A stretch of DNA of 61,911 nt from Clostridiaceae bacterium (GTDB lineage Bacteria > Bacillota > Clostridia > Saccharofermentanales > DTU023), in the NCBI GenBank assembly GCA_012841015.1, contig DUVN01000028.1, forward strand, positions 167,188 through 229,098. The letters are read 5' to 3'. Each line of letters opens with the position of its first letter. The first letter of the stretch is position 1. The notes under the pieces were generated by a model. It saw only the letters and a list, made by a program, of their open reading frames with translations, was not told the DNA's origin and did not search any database. A program made the position numbers and the translations under genes. This document shows, piece by piece, positions 17,862 to 26,808 of this stretch.

Positions 17862-19346
17862 ATGGAAAGCGTAAGAATACTCGATTTAAAAAGGGTGCTG
17901 TTTTACTACTTCCTGTCGTGGCGCATATCGTTGTTGTGTATCTTTATATGTGTTGCCCTCGCCATAGGTCTTGTATATTTACGACCTGCAAAGTCACAGG
18001 CCGTTGACGAAAGTGTCGTTGAGCAAGAGGAGCCATCGCCTGCCGAGAAAAGGGCTCAATTTGTTGCTGAAAACGCAGAGGCGAAGGTGTGGGCTGCTGA
18101 GATCGCTAAGCTCGAAGGGGAGAAAGCGCTGTTGGAAAGTGAATTGGCAAACAGCCTCTTTCTGCAGATCGATCCTGAATGTCGAATCAACAAGTACTTT
18201 GATCTCCGTTTTTCATATTTTATGGTTGATTTTGAAGATGAGGCGGAGAAGACTAGGATCGATCAGATATTATGTCTCATGTACTTGAAGCAGTTGTCCG
18301 GTGATCGATACATGAAGCATCTTGCAACGACCGGTCTGCTCAAATTTAAGCAAGCAGCGCTCGTCGATTTAGTCGACGTATCGGTCAATCAGGATGGTTA
18401 TATCGAGTTCATGGTGACTGGCCCCGAGGAAGTCGTTATCGACCAACTTATAGATTCGACTAAAGAGTACTTGCAGCTAGTTATCCGTCCAGAAATCGAT
18501 CTACTCGCTACACATTTTTTAACAATCAGTGTGCCAAGAGAAGAAGTGGTAAAAGAGCCGTCCGTGGTTCCGTTGAAAAAAAGGATTGAAAATGATATTT
18601 TGATTAAAAATACTAGAATCGATGAAATTAATCATTTGATCGATACTGCTTTTGAGGAGTCGCTGAACAGAGAAGAAATTGAGTCGCCAAATAGTGACGC
18701 GTCGGCTGAACCGTCGAGGAAGTCTTCTCTGATGAAGGGGATTGTTTTTGGTGTCCTGTTAGGGCTTTTCATCAGTGCATTCGTCACGGTCGTGCAATAT
18801 CGCCGAAATATCATGAGGATTGATGTCACAGCAATAACCAGAGAATATAACATTTCATACCTTGGAGTGGTGCCGTACTACTCTCAAATTGCCCGGAGCC
18901 GAAACAAGCGCTTCGGCAATTCAATTGATAGATTCTTTATTAAATTGTTTGGTATGGCATATGATCCAGATAATGCCGCCAGCCTAGCAGATTATGTTGT
19001 TCAGTTACTTCGAGGTATTGTTGATGCTAGAATCGAAAACGGGGAAAATGCTCAGCCTACGTTCAACATCCTTGTTCCAAACGTTATAGGCGATGTCAGT
19101 GTAGGAGGAATTGTTACATACATACGTAGAGCTTTTGAGAAGGATAGTGGTAAAAAAATCAGTTTGCAAGAGGGCGGGAGTTTTGAGTGCGATCCCAATA
19201 CCATCGAAGCAGCGCATAAATGCTCCGGATTGTTGCTTTTGTCAAAGTCTTCTGACAAGATAACTAGTATGGATTGTAGCATTCGGAGGAGCGCCGATCT
19301 CTCGAAGGAGATTCTAGGCGTAATAGAGATGGATGAGCGGTGGTAG
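17862..19346 (+). CDS. Wzz/CpsC-like chain-length protein with degenerate cytoplasmic tail
   Basis: 494 residues. A first membrane helix (ISLLCIFICVALAIGLVYL, ~22-40) and a second (~288-308, after SSLMKG) bracket a charged extracytoplasmic region with coiled-coil character, the Wzz/CpsC layout. After the second helix come ~180 residues resembling the start of a BY-kinase domain (YLGVVPYYS, FNILVPNV), but no Walker A GK[ST] motif is visible, so catalysis is unlikely. Probable role: co-polymerase controlling length or export of the polymer made by the cluster from 20.7 kb on, although a transposase relic separates them. Confidence 0.72.
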   Translation: MESVRILDLKRVLFYYFLSWRISLLCIFICVALAIGLVYLRPAKSQAVDESVVEQEEPSPAEKRAQFVAENAEAKVWAAEIAKLEGEKALLESELANSLFLQIDPECRINKYFDLRFSYFMVDFEDEAEKTRIDQILCLMYLKQLSGDRYMKHLATTGLLKFKQAALVDLVDVSVNQDGYIEFMVTGPEEVVIDQLIDSTKEYLQLVIRPEIDLLATHFLTISVPREEVVKEPSVVPLKKRIENDILIKNTRIDEINHLIDTAFEESLNREEIESPNSDASAEPSRKSSLMKGIVFGVLLGLFISAFVTVVQYRRNIMRIDVTAITREYNISYLGVVPYYSQIARSRNKRFGNSIDRFFIKLFGMAYDPDNAASLADYVVQLLRGIVDARIENGENAQPTFNILVPNVIGDVSVGGIVTYIRRAFEKDSGKKISLQEGGSFECDPNTIEAAHKCSGLLLLSKSSDKITSMDCSIRRSADLSKEILGVIEMDERW

Positions 19347-19623
19347 TGTATCCTGCTCCAAATATTGAAATAAAATGGATAATAAACCTATTTTTAGCAT
19401 CTCCTCGTATGAGTGACGAGGGATATGAATTTAAGTATGACGTATCTTTCGGAGCAAGATGCTTACCGATGCAAAGCTGGACGCCTCTTAAGTTATTGCT
19501 ATGACATCAAAAGGAAAAGAGTCAAGTCCTAAATGTGGTGTAAATTCATTCTTTCTCTCACGCAGTACCTTGGGGCTTCGTTTTTAGAAGAAGGCTAGCC
19601 TTCTTCTAAAAACGGTCGGCCGC
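19347..19623. other. Gene-free gap containing a 36-bp perfect palindrome
   Basis: The only structure I see is CGTTTTTAGAAGAAGGCT and its exact mirror, spanning 19579-19614. A-runs follow the stem on both strands, so it is not a normal U-tailed terminator. It directly borders the transposase relic and may be part of that element's end. Confidence 0.7.
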
Positions 19624-20383
19624 CTAGACCGCCATCCGCTCAAGATGACCAAGGTTGCGGCGAAGAAACTGCAGCTGGGAGCGCTGGGTCTTTCGGATCA
19701 ATCGAAAGCTCGGACGTCTGTTGCGAACCAGAGTCAAGTAGTTCTTATGGGTTATCTGACGGTACGTGCGGGGCTTTTTGCCTCCATTGCTGCGGGTATG
19801 AAGCACATCAATCAAATGCTCACTTTTCTTGTGCGCATCGTTCAAATACACTGGCATCTGTCGGGTAATGTATATCGGTCGGTGCGCAGGTCGCATCTAA
19901 AATCAGAGTGTCGCAATTGGAGGGTGGATCATCATCGGATGAGGATGAATCATCCTCTTAGGTTTGACGCCGGATAATAGTTTCATTGATCTCCGCTATC
20001 ACTTTCGACGGAAAACGACGGCGAAAAGCGACCATCTTGCTGGAATCAAAGGGCGGTTTATCCGTATACTCTGGGAAACCAAGAAAATACTGACAGTGCG
20101 GGTTCTTGCAGATCATCGTTACCGTATCTTCATCCGACAGGTTCAGTTCCTGCTTAATCACAAGTGCGCCGAACGCTACACGACTTCTCATTGCCACATT
20201 ACCATTCTTGCTGCCCTTAAAGGTCTTCGCATACTTCTCATCGATCAAATCCCAAGGCATAAGTTCACTCATTTGAACCCAGCGGTTGTCCGGGAAAATG
20301 CGGGCACCGGTAAAGCCGGTTGGGAAGTCATGAAATGCAATTTGTTTACGTCTTCGTCGATTCATAGCCACTCCCAAGTGCAA
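19624..20383 (-). pseudogene. Relic of IS1182-like transposase
   Basis: Minus-strand sequence from ATG 20365 (or 20383) encodes a transposase N-terminus (RKQIAFHDF, NRWVQMSELMPW, CQYFLGFPEY, FDSSKMVAFRRRF). An in-frame TAA follows IIRRQT, then the same frame continues as DDDPPSNCDTLILDATCAPT, and a frameshift moves homology to another frame (SEHLIDVLHT, GKKPRTYRQI). The C-terminal half of the transposase is missing. With a nonsense codon, a frameshift and truncation, it cannot be active. Its leader shares ACCCTTGCACTT with the second relic at 51.0-51.3 kb, so both derive from one IS family. Confidence 0.8.
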
Positions 20384-20674
20384 GGGTTTTTCTAAAATTC
20401 TTGCATTTTCTTTGCATCTATTATACCAGTAAAATGCCTAAAATGCGCTGATATCAGTCGTTTGAGTGGCGTGAAGTAGACCCTAATATACCATATTGAA
20501 GATGAGTATTTGATTCTCCAAAGAACAGGCAGTCATAGTGATTTGCTTTAGGGCAAATATTGACTACTGTAGCTGCCATTTCGGGTGGTATGCCTACTTT
20601 TGACATAATTAAGAAGCTAGCATAGGATAAGAAATAACCAGATAAGAACGAACATACAATTGAACGGGAATGAG
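20384..20674. other. Gene-free gap before the surface-polymer locus
   Basis: About 290 bases. The left part is the outer end of the IS relic. No open frame with a start signal or recognisable terminator was found. The promoter of the polymer locus may be here, but no clear -35/-10 pair stands out. Confidence 0.5.
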
Positions 20675-20686
20675 ATGCAAGGAACC

Positions 20687-22015
20687 ATGAATAAGGAAGA
20701 ATTGACATCCGCGGCAGCTGAGAAACGGCCGATTAAGACTGTTGTCGAAGCGGGCATTACTGCAGTCAAGACTAAGGATATCCCTCCATTCGAATCTACA
20801 GTATGGCTGAGTAGTCCAACGATGCATGGCCCTGAGATTAAGTATGTCACCGAGGCATACAAGACCAACTGGATGTCAACCATAGGAAAGAACATAGATG
20901 AAGTGGAACGTCTTACCTGTGAACAGATAGGATGTAAGTATGCGGTTGCTCTGTCATGCGGCACGAGTGCACTTCATCTTGCCGTGAAGCTCACAGGTGT
21001 TAAACCGGGAGACAAAGTCTTTTGCTCAGATGTCACATTTTGTGCCACGGCGAATCCTGTTGTCTACGAGGGCGGCGAGTTAGTTTTTATTGATTCTGAA
21101 TATGAGACTTGGAATATGGATCCTGTAGCTCTTGAGAAGGCATTTGAACTGTACCCAGACGTTAAAGTGGTTGTAGTTGCAAACCTTTACGGAACTCCGG
21201 CCCAGTTAGACAAGATTAAATTCATCTGTGACGCTCACGGAGCGATTTTAATTGAAGATGCTGCTGAGTCTCTTGGCGCGACATACAAAGGCCAGCAGAC
21301 TGGCACTTTCGGTACATATAACGCGATTTCGTTTAATGGTAATAAGATCATCACGGGATCTTCCGGCGGCATGCTTCTGACGGACGACCTTGAGGCTGCA
21401 AACAAAGCCCGCAAATGGTCCACACAGGCTCGTGAGGATGCCCCTTGGTATCAGCATGAGGAACTCGGCTATAACTATAGAATGAGCAATGTCATTGCTG
21501 GGGTCGTGCGTGGCCAGTATCCGTATCTTAAGGAGCATATCGCACAGAAGAAAGCTATTTATATGCGGTATAAAGAGAGATTGAAGGATCTGCCGATCCA
21601 GATGAATCCATATATCGAGGACATCATGGAGCCGAACTTCTGGCTCAGCTGCATTCTGATTGATGAGGATGCGATGTGTGAACAGGTGCGCTCTGATATG
21701 AAGTCCTTGTTTTACAAAAAGCCGGGTACACGTCACAAGACCTGCCCGACTGAAATCTACCAACATCTGATGAGCCGCAATGCGCAGTGCCGTCCCATAT
21801 GGAAGCCCATGCATATGCAGCCGATTTACAGGTCGAATGCGTTTGTGACGATCGAGGGGAATGGGCGAGGCCGGTCGAATGCGTATATTGCAGGGAGCGG
21901 CGTGGATGTTGGGGCGGATATCTTTAATCGGGGGCTGTGCCTGCCGAGTGACAACAAGATGACGCCGGAGCATCAGGACGTGATTATTGAGATTATTCAC
22001 AGGTGCTTTGAGTGA
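20687..22015 (+). CDS. DegT/DnrJ/EryC1 (PglE-type) sugar aminotransferase
   Basis: About 442 residues; starts at 20675 or TTG 20660 are also possible because no site has an ideal ribosome signal. PLP-fold motifs include ALSCGTSALHLAVKL, the aspartate in LIEDAAESLGATYKGQ and the Schiff-base lysine in SFNGNKIITGSSGGML. The family converts nucleotide-linked 4-keto sugars into 4-amino sugars using glutamate. As first gene of the locus, with a PglC-like transferase and a hexapeptide acyltransferase further on, it suggests a 4-amino-4,6-dideoxy sugar as lipid-linked primer. No 4,6-dehydratase gene is in the window, so that step must be encoded elsewhere. Confidence 0.92.
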   Translation: MNKEELTSAAAEKRPIKTVVEAGITAVKTKDIPPFESTVWLSSPTMHGPEIKYVTEAYKTNWMSTIGKNIDEVERLTCEQIGCKYAVALSCGTSALHLAVKLTGVKPGDKVFCSDVTFCATANPVVYEGGELVFIDSEYETWNMDPVALEKAFELYPDVKVVVVANLYGTPAQLDKIKFICDAHGAILIEDAAESLGATYKGQQTGTFGTYNAISFNGNKIITGSSGGMLLTDDLEAANKARKWSTQAREDAPWYQHEELGYNYRMSNVIAGVVRGQYPYLKEHIAQKKAIYMRYKERLKDLPIQMNPYIEDIMEPNFWLSCILIDEDAMCEQVRSDMKSLFYKKPGTRHKTCPTEIYQHLMSRNAQCRPIWKPMHMQPIYRSNAFVTIEGNGRGRSNAYIAGSGVDVGADIFNRGLCLPSDNKMTPEHQDVIIEIIHRCFE

Positions 22016-22033
22016 ACGGCAGAATGTGAATTG

Positions 22034-22148
22034 GGTGGTCACATTGTATCTGTTGCATATGTATGAGGGGTCGCATTATATTTGTTGAATATTAATCAGG
22101 TTGTCAGATTGGGAGAAACTGCAACTGCTGAATATGCATCAGGTGGTC
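22034..22148 (+). repeat. Degenerate short tandem repeats
   Basis: GG(T/G)NGTC starts occur at 22034, about 22067, 22099 and 22142, each except the last followed by a segment containing ATT and, at the end, NATATNNATCA-like sequence. The units are 32-43 bp and only loosely alike. They fill most of the gap between the aminotransferase and racemase genes. Confidence 0.4.
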
Positions 22149-22287
22149 GGATAAGGTGTTTGGAAGGTTCTACGTTCTACAATGATCACGGTTATTGTTC
22201 TTGAAAATGTCTGGTCAACATCTAGTATCAATAGGAGAGTTCGTTTCCGTTTCGGGCTAGTTTATGAATGAAATGTGGAAGAGTATT

Positions 22288-23403
22288 ATGGAAAAATCTA
22301 AAGAGCGGTGTTGGGTTGAGATAAATCTTAATACAATCAAAGAAAACTACAAGGAATACAGTAGGCAACTTCAGTCTTGGCAGAAAATTATGGCAGTGAT
22401 TAAGGCAGATGCTTATGGACACGGGGATAAAGAAGTTGCCGCGGCATTACAGGATGTAGGCTGCTTATACTACGCCGTGTCAAATGTACATGAGGCATTA
22501 CATATTTGTTCTCAGCATTTTATTGGTCAAATCTTGATACTTGGCTACACGCCACCGTACTATTTGTCTTCTGTCTATGCGAATAATTTTACTCAAGCTG
22601 TTCTTTCGGAGGAATACGCTGACCTTCTGCAGGAGAATAAGAACCATATTAAATGCCAATTTGCGATTGATACCGGCATGAATAGGATAGGATTAGATGC
22701 TGATGATCCTAAGGAATGCGCGCGGATTATTAGAAAGTATGCCGCAACGCATTTGGAGGTCAATGGCATCTTTACGCATCTTTGTGTTGCTGATTCAGTT
22801 TCGGATGAGAATAAGCGTTTCACTGAACTGCAAATAAGAAAATTCAGAACAGTCGCAGAAGAAGTAAAGGATTTAAACCTGAAATACGTTCATTGCTTAA
22901 ATACTGCTGGCGGGCTTTGGCACAATGAGTTTGGGAATTATGTGAGACTTGGTATTTCTCTTTATGGCTTGAAGCCAGATTACTCCAATACTTTGCCCCA
23001 ATCAATTAAACCAGCCCTGGAATGGAAGAGCGTTGTAAGTATGGTAAAAAATGTCCTGCCGGGAGAAACCGTTGGCTATGGACGCACGTTTATTGCTTGC
23101 CGCAAGGTTAAAATAGCGACAATTCCGACGGGCTATGCAGATGGATATCCTCGTGCCCTTTCAAATAAAGGGTGGGTTTTAATTAACGGACATCGTGCCC
23201 CAATAGTTGGCCGTGTGTGCATGGATCAAATGATGGTCGATGTTACAGAAATCCCTGATGCACATATGGGATCTCAGGTAATACTAATAGGAAAAAGTGG
23301 ACAAGAAGTTCTCACTGCAGATGATCTTGCTAATCTTATAGATACGATTGGATATGAGATTGTGTGTGGGATAAGCAAGAGGGTGGAAAGAGTATATGTA
23401 TAA
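22288..23403 (+). CDS. Alanine racemase (Alr/VanT catalytic family)
   Basis: About 371 residues from ATG 22288, which has GGAAGAG six bases upstream (ATG 22264 is the alternative). The PLP lysine motif is MAVIKADAYGHG, a substrate-side motif is FAIDTGMNRIGL, and the second catalytic part includes PTGYADGYPRAL and GRVCMDQMMVDVT. Reaction: L-Ala to D-Ala; some relatives racemise serine. No membrane domain like that of VanT is present. Its location in a polymer locus with a D-Ala-D-Ala-type ligase and a MurF homologue suggests a dedicated supply of D-alanine for this product, not general wall synthesis. Confidence 0.93.
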   Translation: MEKSKERCWVEINLNTIKENYKEYSRQLQSWQKIMAVIKADAYGHGDKEVAAALQDVGCLYYAVSNVHEALHICSQHFIGQILILGYTPPYYLSSVYANNFTQAVLSEEYADLLQENKNHIKCQFAIDTGMNRIGLDADDPKECARIIRKYAATHLEVNGIFTHLCVADSVSDENKRFTELQIRKFRTVAEEVKDLNLKYVHCLNTAGGLWHNEFGNYVRLGISLYGLKPDYSNTLPQSIKPALEWKSVVSMVKNVLPGETVGYGRTFIACRKVKIATIPTGYADGYPRALSNKGWVLINGHRAPIVGRVCMDQMMVDVTEIPDAHMGSQVILIGKSGQEVLTADDLANLIDTIGYEIVCGISKRVERVYV

Positions 23404-23500
23404 CAGTCGATTACAGTGACTGAAGTTGTTCACGGGAGGCTCCTGTTCATCAGGTTAGCTTATTACAAATATTTAATTCGGGATTAAGGAGAATAAGACT

Positions 23501-23758
23501 TTGACATTCGTAAAATCAAGTAAGTTAGATAATGGCCTGGATCATACCTCCATCGTCTCGCTTGCTCCGGATCTGTTGTGTGTTACATTCAATGGTTTGT
23601 CAAAATCTCATAGTGAGAAGAGAGTTCTTATGGTTCCTGAAAGAGGCTTTAACTGTGAGAAACCTGATCACTTCCGCATTGTTTACTTGCCGCGGCCTTC
23701 GGTTTTGAAGGAAGCGATGGGAGGTTTGAGGGAGTTTTTGGAGACGTATCATCATTAA
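23501..23758 (+). pseudogene. Internally deleted alanine aminotransferase (AlaA-like) remnant
   Basis: 85 codons. The first third (HTSIVSLAPDLLCVTFNGLSK) matches the mid-region of AlaA-type aminotransferases that runs into the PLP lysine; the rest (ERGFNCEKPDHFRIVYLPRP, LREFLETYHH) matches their C-terminus. About 150 intervening residues and the whole N-terminal half are missing, so it cannot be catalytic. A well-spaced AAGGAG precedes the TTG at 23501, so a short peptide may still be made. It hints that the locus once carried its own pyruvate-to-alanine step. Confidence 0.75.
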
Positions 23759-23782
23759 ATCTCATTGCAAAGGGTGTACCAC

Positions 23783-25084
23783 ATGGAAAGAAATTTGAAT
23801 GGAAAAACAATTTTATTTCTTGATGGTTCAGCAGGGAATATTTGTGTCATTGAAAAGGCAAAAGAACTTGGTGCGAGAACGGTTGTAGCAAATATCTTTT
23901 CAGATCAGACTCAACCTGCTAAGCAGGTCGCTGATAGATCTTGCTGTGTCAATTTTTGGGACGCAGATGCGATCAAGCAGCTTGTCACAGAAGAACATGT
24001 TGACGGTATCTTTACAACGGCTTCAGATTCTCATCTGAGGGCGTACTCGCTCATCTGCGAGGCTAATGGTTTTTATGCATATGCAACGAGTGAACAGATT
24101 GAAGATATTTCAAATAAGATCCGTTTCAAGGAGCTCTGCTCCAAGTATGGGTTGAAGGTTATTCCTGAATACACAGTACATGATTCAAATGATATCAGCG
24201 AGTTGAGTATTCAATATCCCGTCATGGTGAAGTCTCCGGATAATTCCGGAGGGTCTAAGGGAATGACACTTGTCTACGAAGAGAGTGCATTGCCTGCTGC
24301 AATTGAATTGGCAAAAGAATACTCCCCGACCAAGAGCGTTGTTATCGAGCACTTTATTGATGGTGATGAATTTGTCATCAACTACATGTTTGTGGATGGC
24401 GAACCGTTTGTTCTCTATACAAAGGATTACTGCAAGGCGATCCAGGATGGTCAGGTTCTGCGAGACAATGCTATGATCAGCCCTTCCAAGTTCGAGATGC
24501 TATTCTATGAGAAGGCAGATAAAAAGCTCAGGGAGATGTTCAAAGGCATTGGCATGCAAAATGGAATCATTTTCCTTCAGTGTTTTGTTGAGGATGATGA
24601 GCTGTATTTCTTTGAGGGTGGCTGCCGTGCGGGTGGTGCAGACGAATATTTTCTTTGGGAAGACATATATGGTGTGGACTTCATTAAATGCTTGCTTAGA
24701 TTTGCTGTCTTTGGCAGTTATAACGAGCCTAATCTAAAAGAGATACTTTCTACCGCAAAGCAGGATAGAGTTGAAAGTGTTTTGAATATTCTTCTCAATC
24801 CAGGCACGATTGTTGAAATTAAGGGCGCAGATGAAGTTGCTAAAATGCCGGAAGTTTTGACATCCTATGTAAACGTCGTTCCTGGAGAAAGAATCCAGGA
24901 GGAGTTCACCTCAGGACAGATAGGGATGCGTGTAATGGTTTCTGCAAATAATAAAGAGGATTATATTAGGGTGATTGACAAGATATATCAGACGCTTCAG
25001 TTTGTATCAGAAGATGGAAGCAATATGCTGAAGCCAAGAATAAGGTTTGAACATTGGCTCTTTGATGAACCTATGGTCAACTGA
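23783..25084 (+). CDS. ATP-grasp ligase (carbamoyl-phosphate synthase/PurK-like)
   Basis: 433 residues from ATG 23783 after AAAGGG. The N-terminus is a Rossmann-like half (KTILFLDGSAGNICVIEKA). ATP-grasp elements are the lysine in YPVMVKSPDNSGGSKGM, VIEHFIDGDEFVINYMF, and the metal-binding stretch LYFFEGGCRAGGADEY. The family forms amide or thioester bonds between a carboxylate, activated as acyl phosphate, and an amine. The substrate is unknown. It is the first of four ATP-grasp genes in the locus and likely adds an amino acid to the sugar or peptide part of the product. Confidence 0.88.
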   Translation: MERNLNGKTILFLDGSAGNICVIEKAKELGARTVVANIFSDQTQPAKQVADRSCCVNFWDADAIKQLVTEEHVDGIFTTASDSHLRAYSLICEANGFYAYATSEQIEDISNKIRFKELCSKYGLKVIPEYTVHDSNDISELSIQYPVMVKSPDNSGGSKGMTLVYEESALPAAIELAKEYSPTKSVVIEHFIDGDEFVINYMFVDGEPFVLYTKDYCKAIQDGQVLRDNAMISPSKFEMLFYEKADKKLREMFKGIGMQNGIIFLQCFVEDDELYFFEGGCRAGGADEYFLWEDIYGVDFIKCLLRFAVFGSYNEPNLKEILSTAKQDRVESVLNILLNPGTIVEIKGADEVAKMPEVLTSYVNVVPGERIQEEFTSGQIGMRVMVSANNKEDYIRVIDKIYQTLQFVSEDGSNMLKPRIRFEHWLFDEPMVN

Positions 25085-25112
25085 TTGCAGGGGTAGCAGA
25101 AGGGTATCGAAT

Positions 25113-25769
25113 ATGAATGTACTTGTATTCGCACCACACAACGATGACGAAACCATCGGTGTTGGAGGCACAATAGCAAAGCTGGCAAAGGCTGGTCACA
25201 GGATAACAGTGTGTGAAGTCACGAGCGGCCCTCCCACGCCTATAGCAATCAAGGTAGTTGAAGAAGCAAAGAAGGCACATGCCGTGTTGGGAGTCGCTGA
25301 AAGTGTATTTCTTGAACTGCCAGTGGTTGATCTTCACCTCACTCCTACACGCGAGAAGAATAAACCCTTCATTGAATTGGTGAAGCGGGTAAAGCCGGAT
25401 ATCGCTTTCATTCCACATCACGGAGACCTTCATACGGATCATTCAACTACCGCAGGAAGCGCAATGGTGGCGTTAAGACCGATGCATGCACCGCAGTTAA
25501 AAGCAATCTATGCGTATGAAACGCTTTCTGAGAGTGAATGGAATATTCCAGATGGAGCGCACGCGTTTATTCCGAACACCTGGTGCGATATCACGGAAAC
25601 AATGGATATTAAACTTAAAGCCATGGCGTGCTACGAGACACAGCTTAGACCTTTTCCTCATCCGAGATCGTTAGAAGCAATTGAGGCACAGGCTAAGGTG
25701 CGAGGGTCAACGGTATGCGTAGAAAGAGCGGAAGCCTTTATTCAGATACGGGAAATTTTTTCATTCTGA
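25113..25769 (+). CDS. PIG-L family N-deacetylase
   Basis: 218 residues from ATG 25113, preceded by AGAAGGG. The zinc motif is APHNDDE near the N-terminus (usual AHPDDE), with a second metal motif HHGDLHTDH. The fold and length suit LmbE/PIG-L enzymes, which remove N-acetyl groups from GlcNAc-containing substrates. In this locus it could expose a free amino group on a sugar so that an ATP-grasp enzyme can attach an amino acid. The neighbouring genes on both sides are ATP-grasp proteins, which supports that order of events by inference only. Confidence 0.9.
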   Translation: MNVLVFAPHNDDETIGVGGTIAKLAKAGHRITVCEVTSGPPTPIAIKVVEEAKKAHAVLGVAESVFLELPVVDLHLTPTREKNKPFIELVKRVKPDIAFIPHHGDLHTDHSTTAGSAMVALRPMHAPQLKAIYAYETLSESEWNIPDGAHAFIPNTWCDITETMDIKLKAMACYETQLRPFPHPRSLEAIEAQAKVRGSTVCVERAEAFIQIREIFSF

Positions 25770-25808
25770 CAGAATCATTTAGTTCATAAACTTGGGAGGA
25801 AGATTGCA

Positions 25809-26783
25809 TTGAGTGTTATTTCAAGATTGACAAAATGGGTTAATACAGAAAGCAAGCGAAGCGGTAAAAGTAAAAGTTCTGTGTTTGCCAGCTTTATACA
25901 CGATTATATGGCGTATGGTGTAAACCCGAAGGAGTATTTTTGGTTCCATTTTGATGGGAAAACTCCGGAGCAGAAGAAAACATTCTTTACGAAAAAGATG
26001 TTTCAGAAACTTCTAAAACGCAACAATGACCCTGCATTTGTACAGATTCTAAATGATAAATACATCTTTTCCCAGACCTTTTCCGAGTTCACTGGCAGGA
26101 AAGTTATTCGTAGCGGAAAGGCAATGGATACGAAGGATCTGGAAATAATCTTTGAAGACACAGAACGAGTTGTTTACAAGCCAAAAGATGGCAGCGGCGG
26201 TGAAGGAGTTCAGGTTTTTGATAAGAAAGATTATCCTGACTTGAAAGTGCTGGCAGATAAATTGCGCTCCATGCCGGCTGGTGTTGTAGAACAGTGGATT
26301 AAGCAGAACGAAGCAATGTCCGTTGCATATCCTGACGCTGTAAACAGCATTCGTGTGGCCACGTTGTACCGTGATGGACAGTGCCATTGGTTGGGGGCGG
26401 TTTTTACCCTTGGACGCAACCACAATAAAATCACCAACTCTTTCCAAGGAGCTTTATTTGGCTTGATCAATGTAGAGAGCGGTGTTGTTACAACAGATCT
26501 TTGCAGTTATTCTGACGAGATTTTTAAAGAGCATCCGGACACAGGCTTTGTGGCTAAGGGATTTCAGGTTCCTTATTGGAAAGAGGTTCTTGAGCTTACT
26601 GCGAAAGCGGCTGCTGTTGTACCACAGGTAGGCTATATCGGATGGGATGTAGCAATTGCAGAGAATGGACCGGTTTTAATCGAAGGCAATAGCGTCTCTG
26701 CCGGGTACTATGCATATCAGCATTACCTTCTTCGTGAGGACGGGAAGGGGTCTCGTGCTGTTTGGGAACCATACACCACCTGA
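25809..26783 (+). CDS. Sugar-transfer-associated ATP-grasp protein
   Basis: 324 residues from TTG 25809, which has GGGAGGA eight bases upstream. Characteristic motifs of the ATPgrasp_ST family are VYKPKDGSGGEGVQVF (nucleotide lysine and glycine loop), DAVNSIRVATLY, GAVFTLGRNHNKITN and IGWDVAIAENGPVLIEGN (metal ligands). The N-terminal ~60 residues include FASFIHDYMAYGVNPKEYFWF, also typical. This family is found in capsule and exopolysaccharide loci, where it is thought to ligate amino acids or other acids to sugars; the exact reaction is not established. Confidence 0.9.
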   Translation: MSVISRLTKWVNTESKRSGKSKSSVFASFIHDYMAYGVNPKEYFWFHFDGKTPEQKKTFFTKKMFQKLLKRNNDPAFVQILNDKYIFSQTFSEFTGRKVIRSGKAMDTKDLEIIFEDTERVVYKPKDGSGGEGVQVFDKKDYPDLKVLADKLRSMPAGVVEQWIKQNEAMSVAYPDAVNSIRVATLYRDGQCHWLGAVFTLGRNHNKITNSFQGALFGLINVESGVVTTDLCSYSDEIFKEHPDTGFVAKGFQVPYWKEVLELTAKAAAVVPQVGYIGWDVAIAENGPVLIEGNSVSAGYYAYQHYLLREDGKGSRAVWEPYTT

Positions 26784-26808
26784 AAACGAGAAAGGATGAG
26801 CAGTAGCT

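Noticed and set aside
21248-22042. 264-codon open frame on the minus strand
   Set aside because: It lies fully opposite a clear DegT-type aminotransferase gene and encodes no recognisable protein; it is an antisense shadow.
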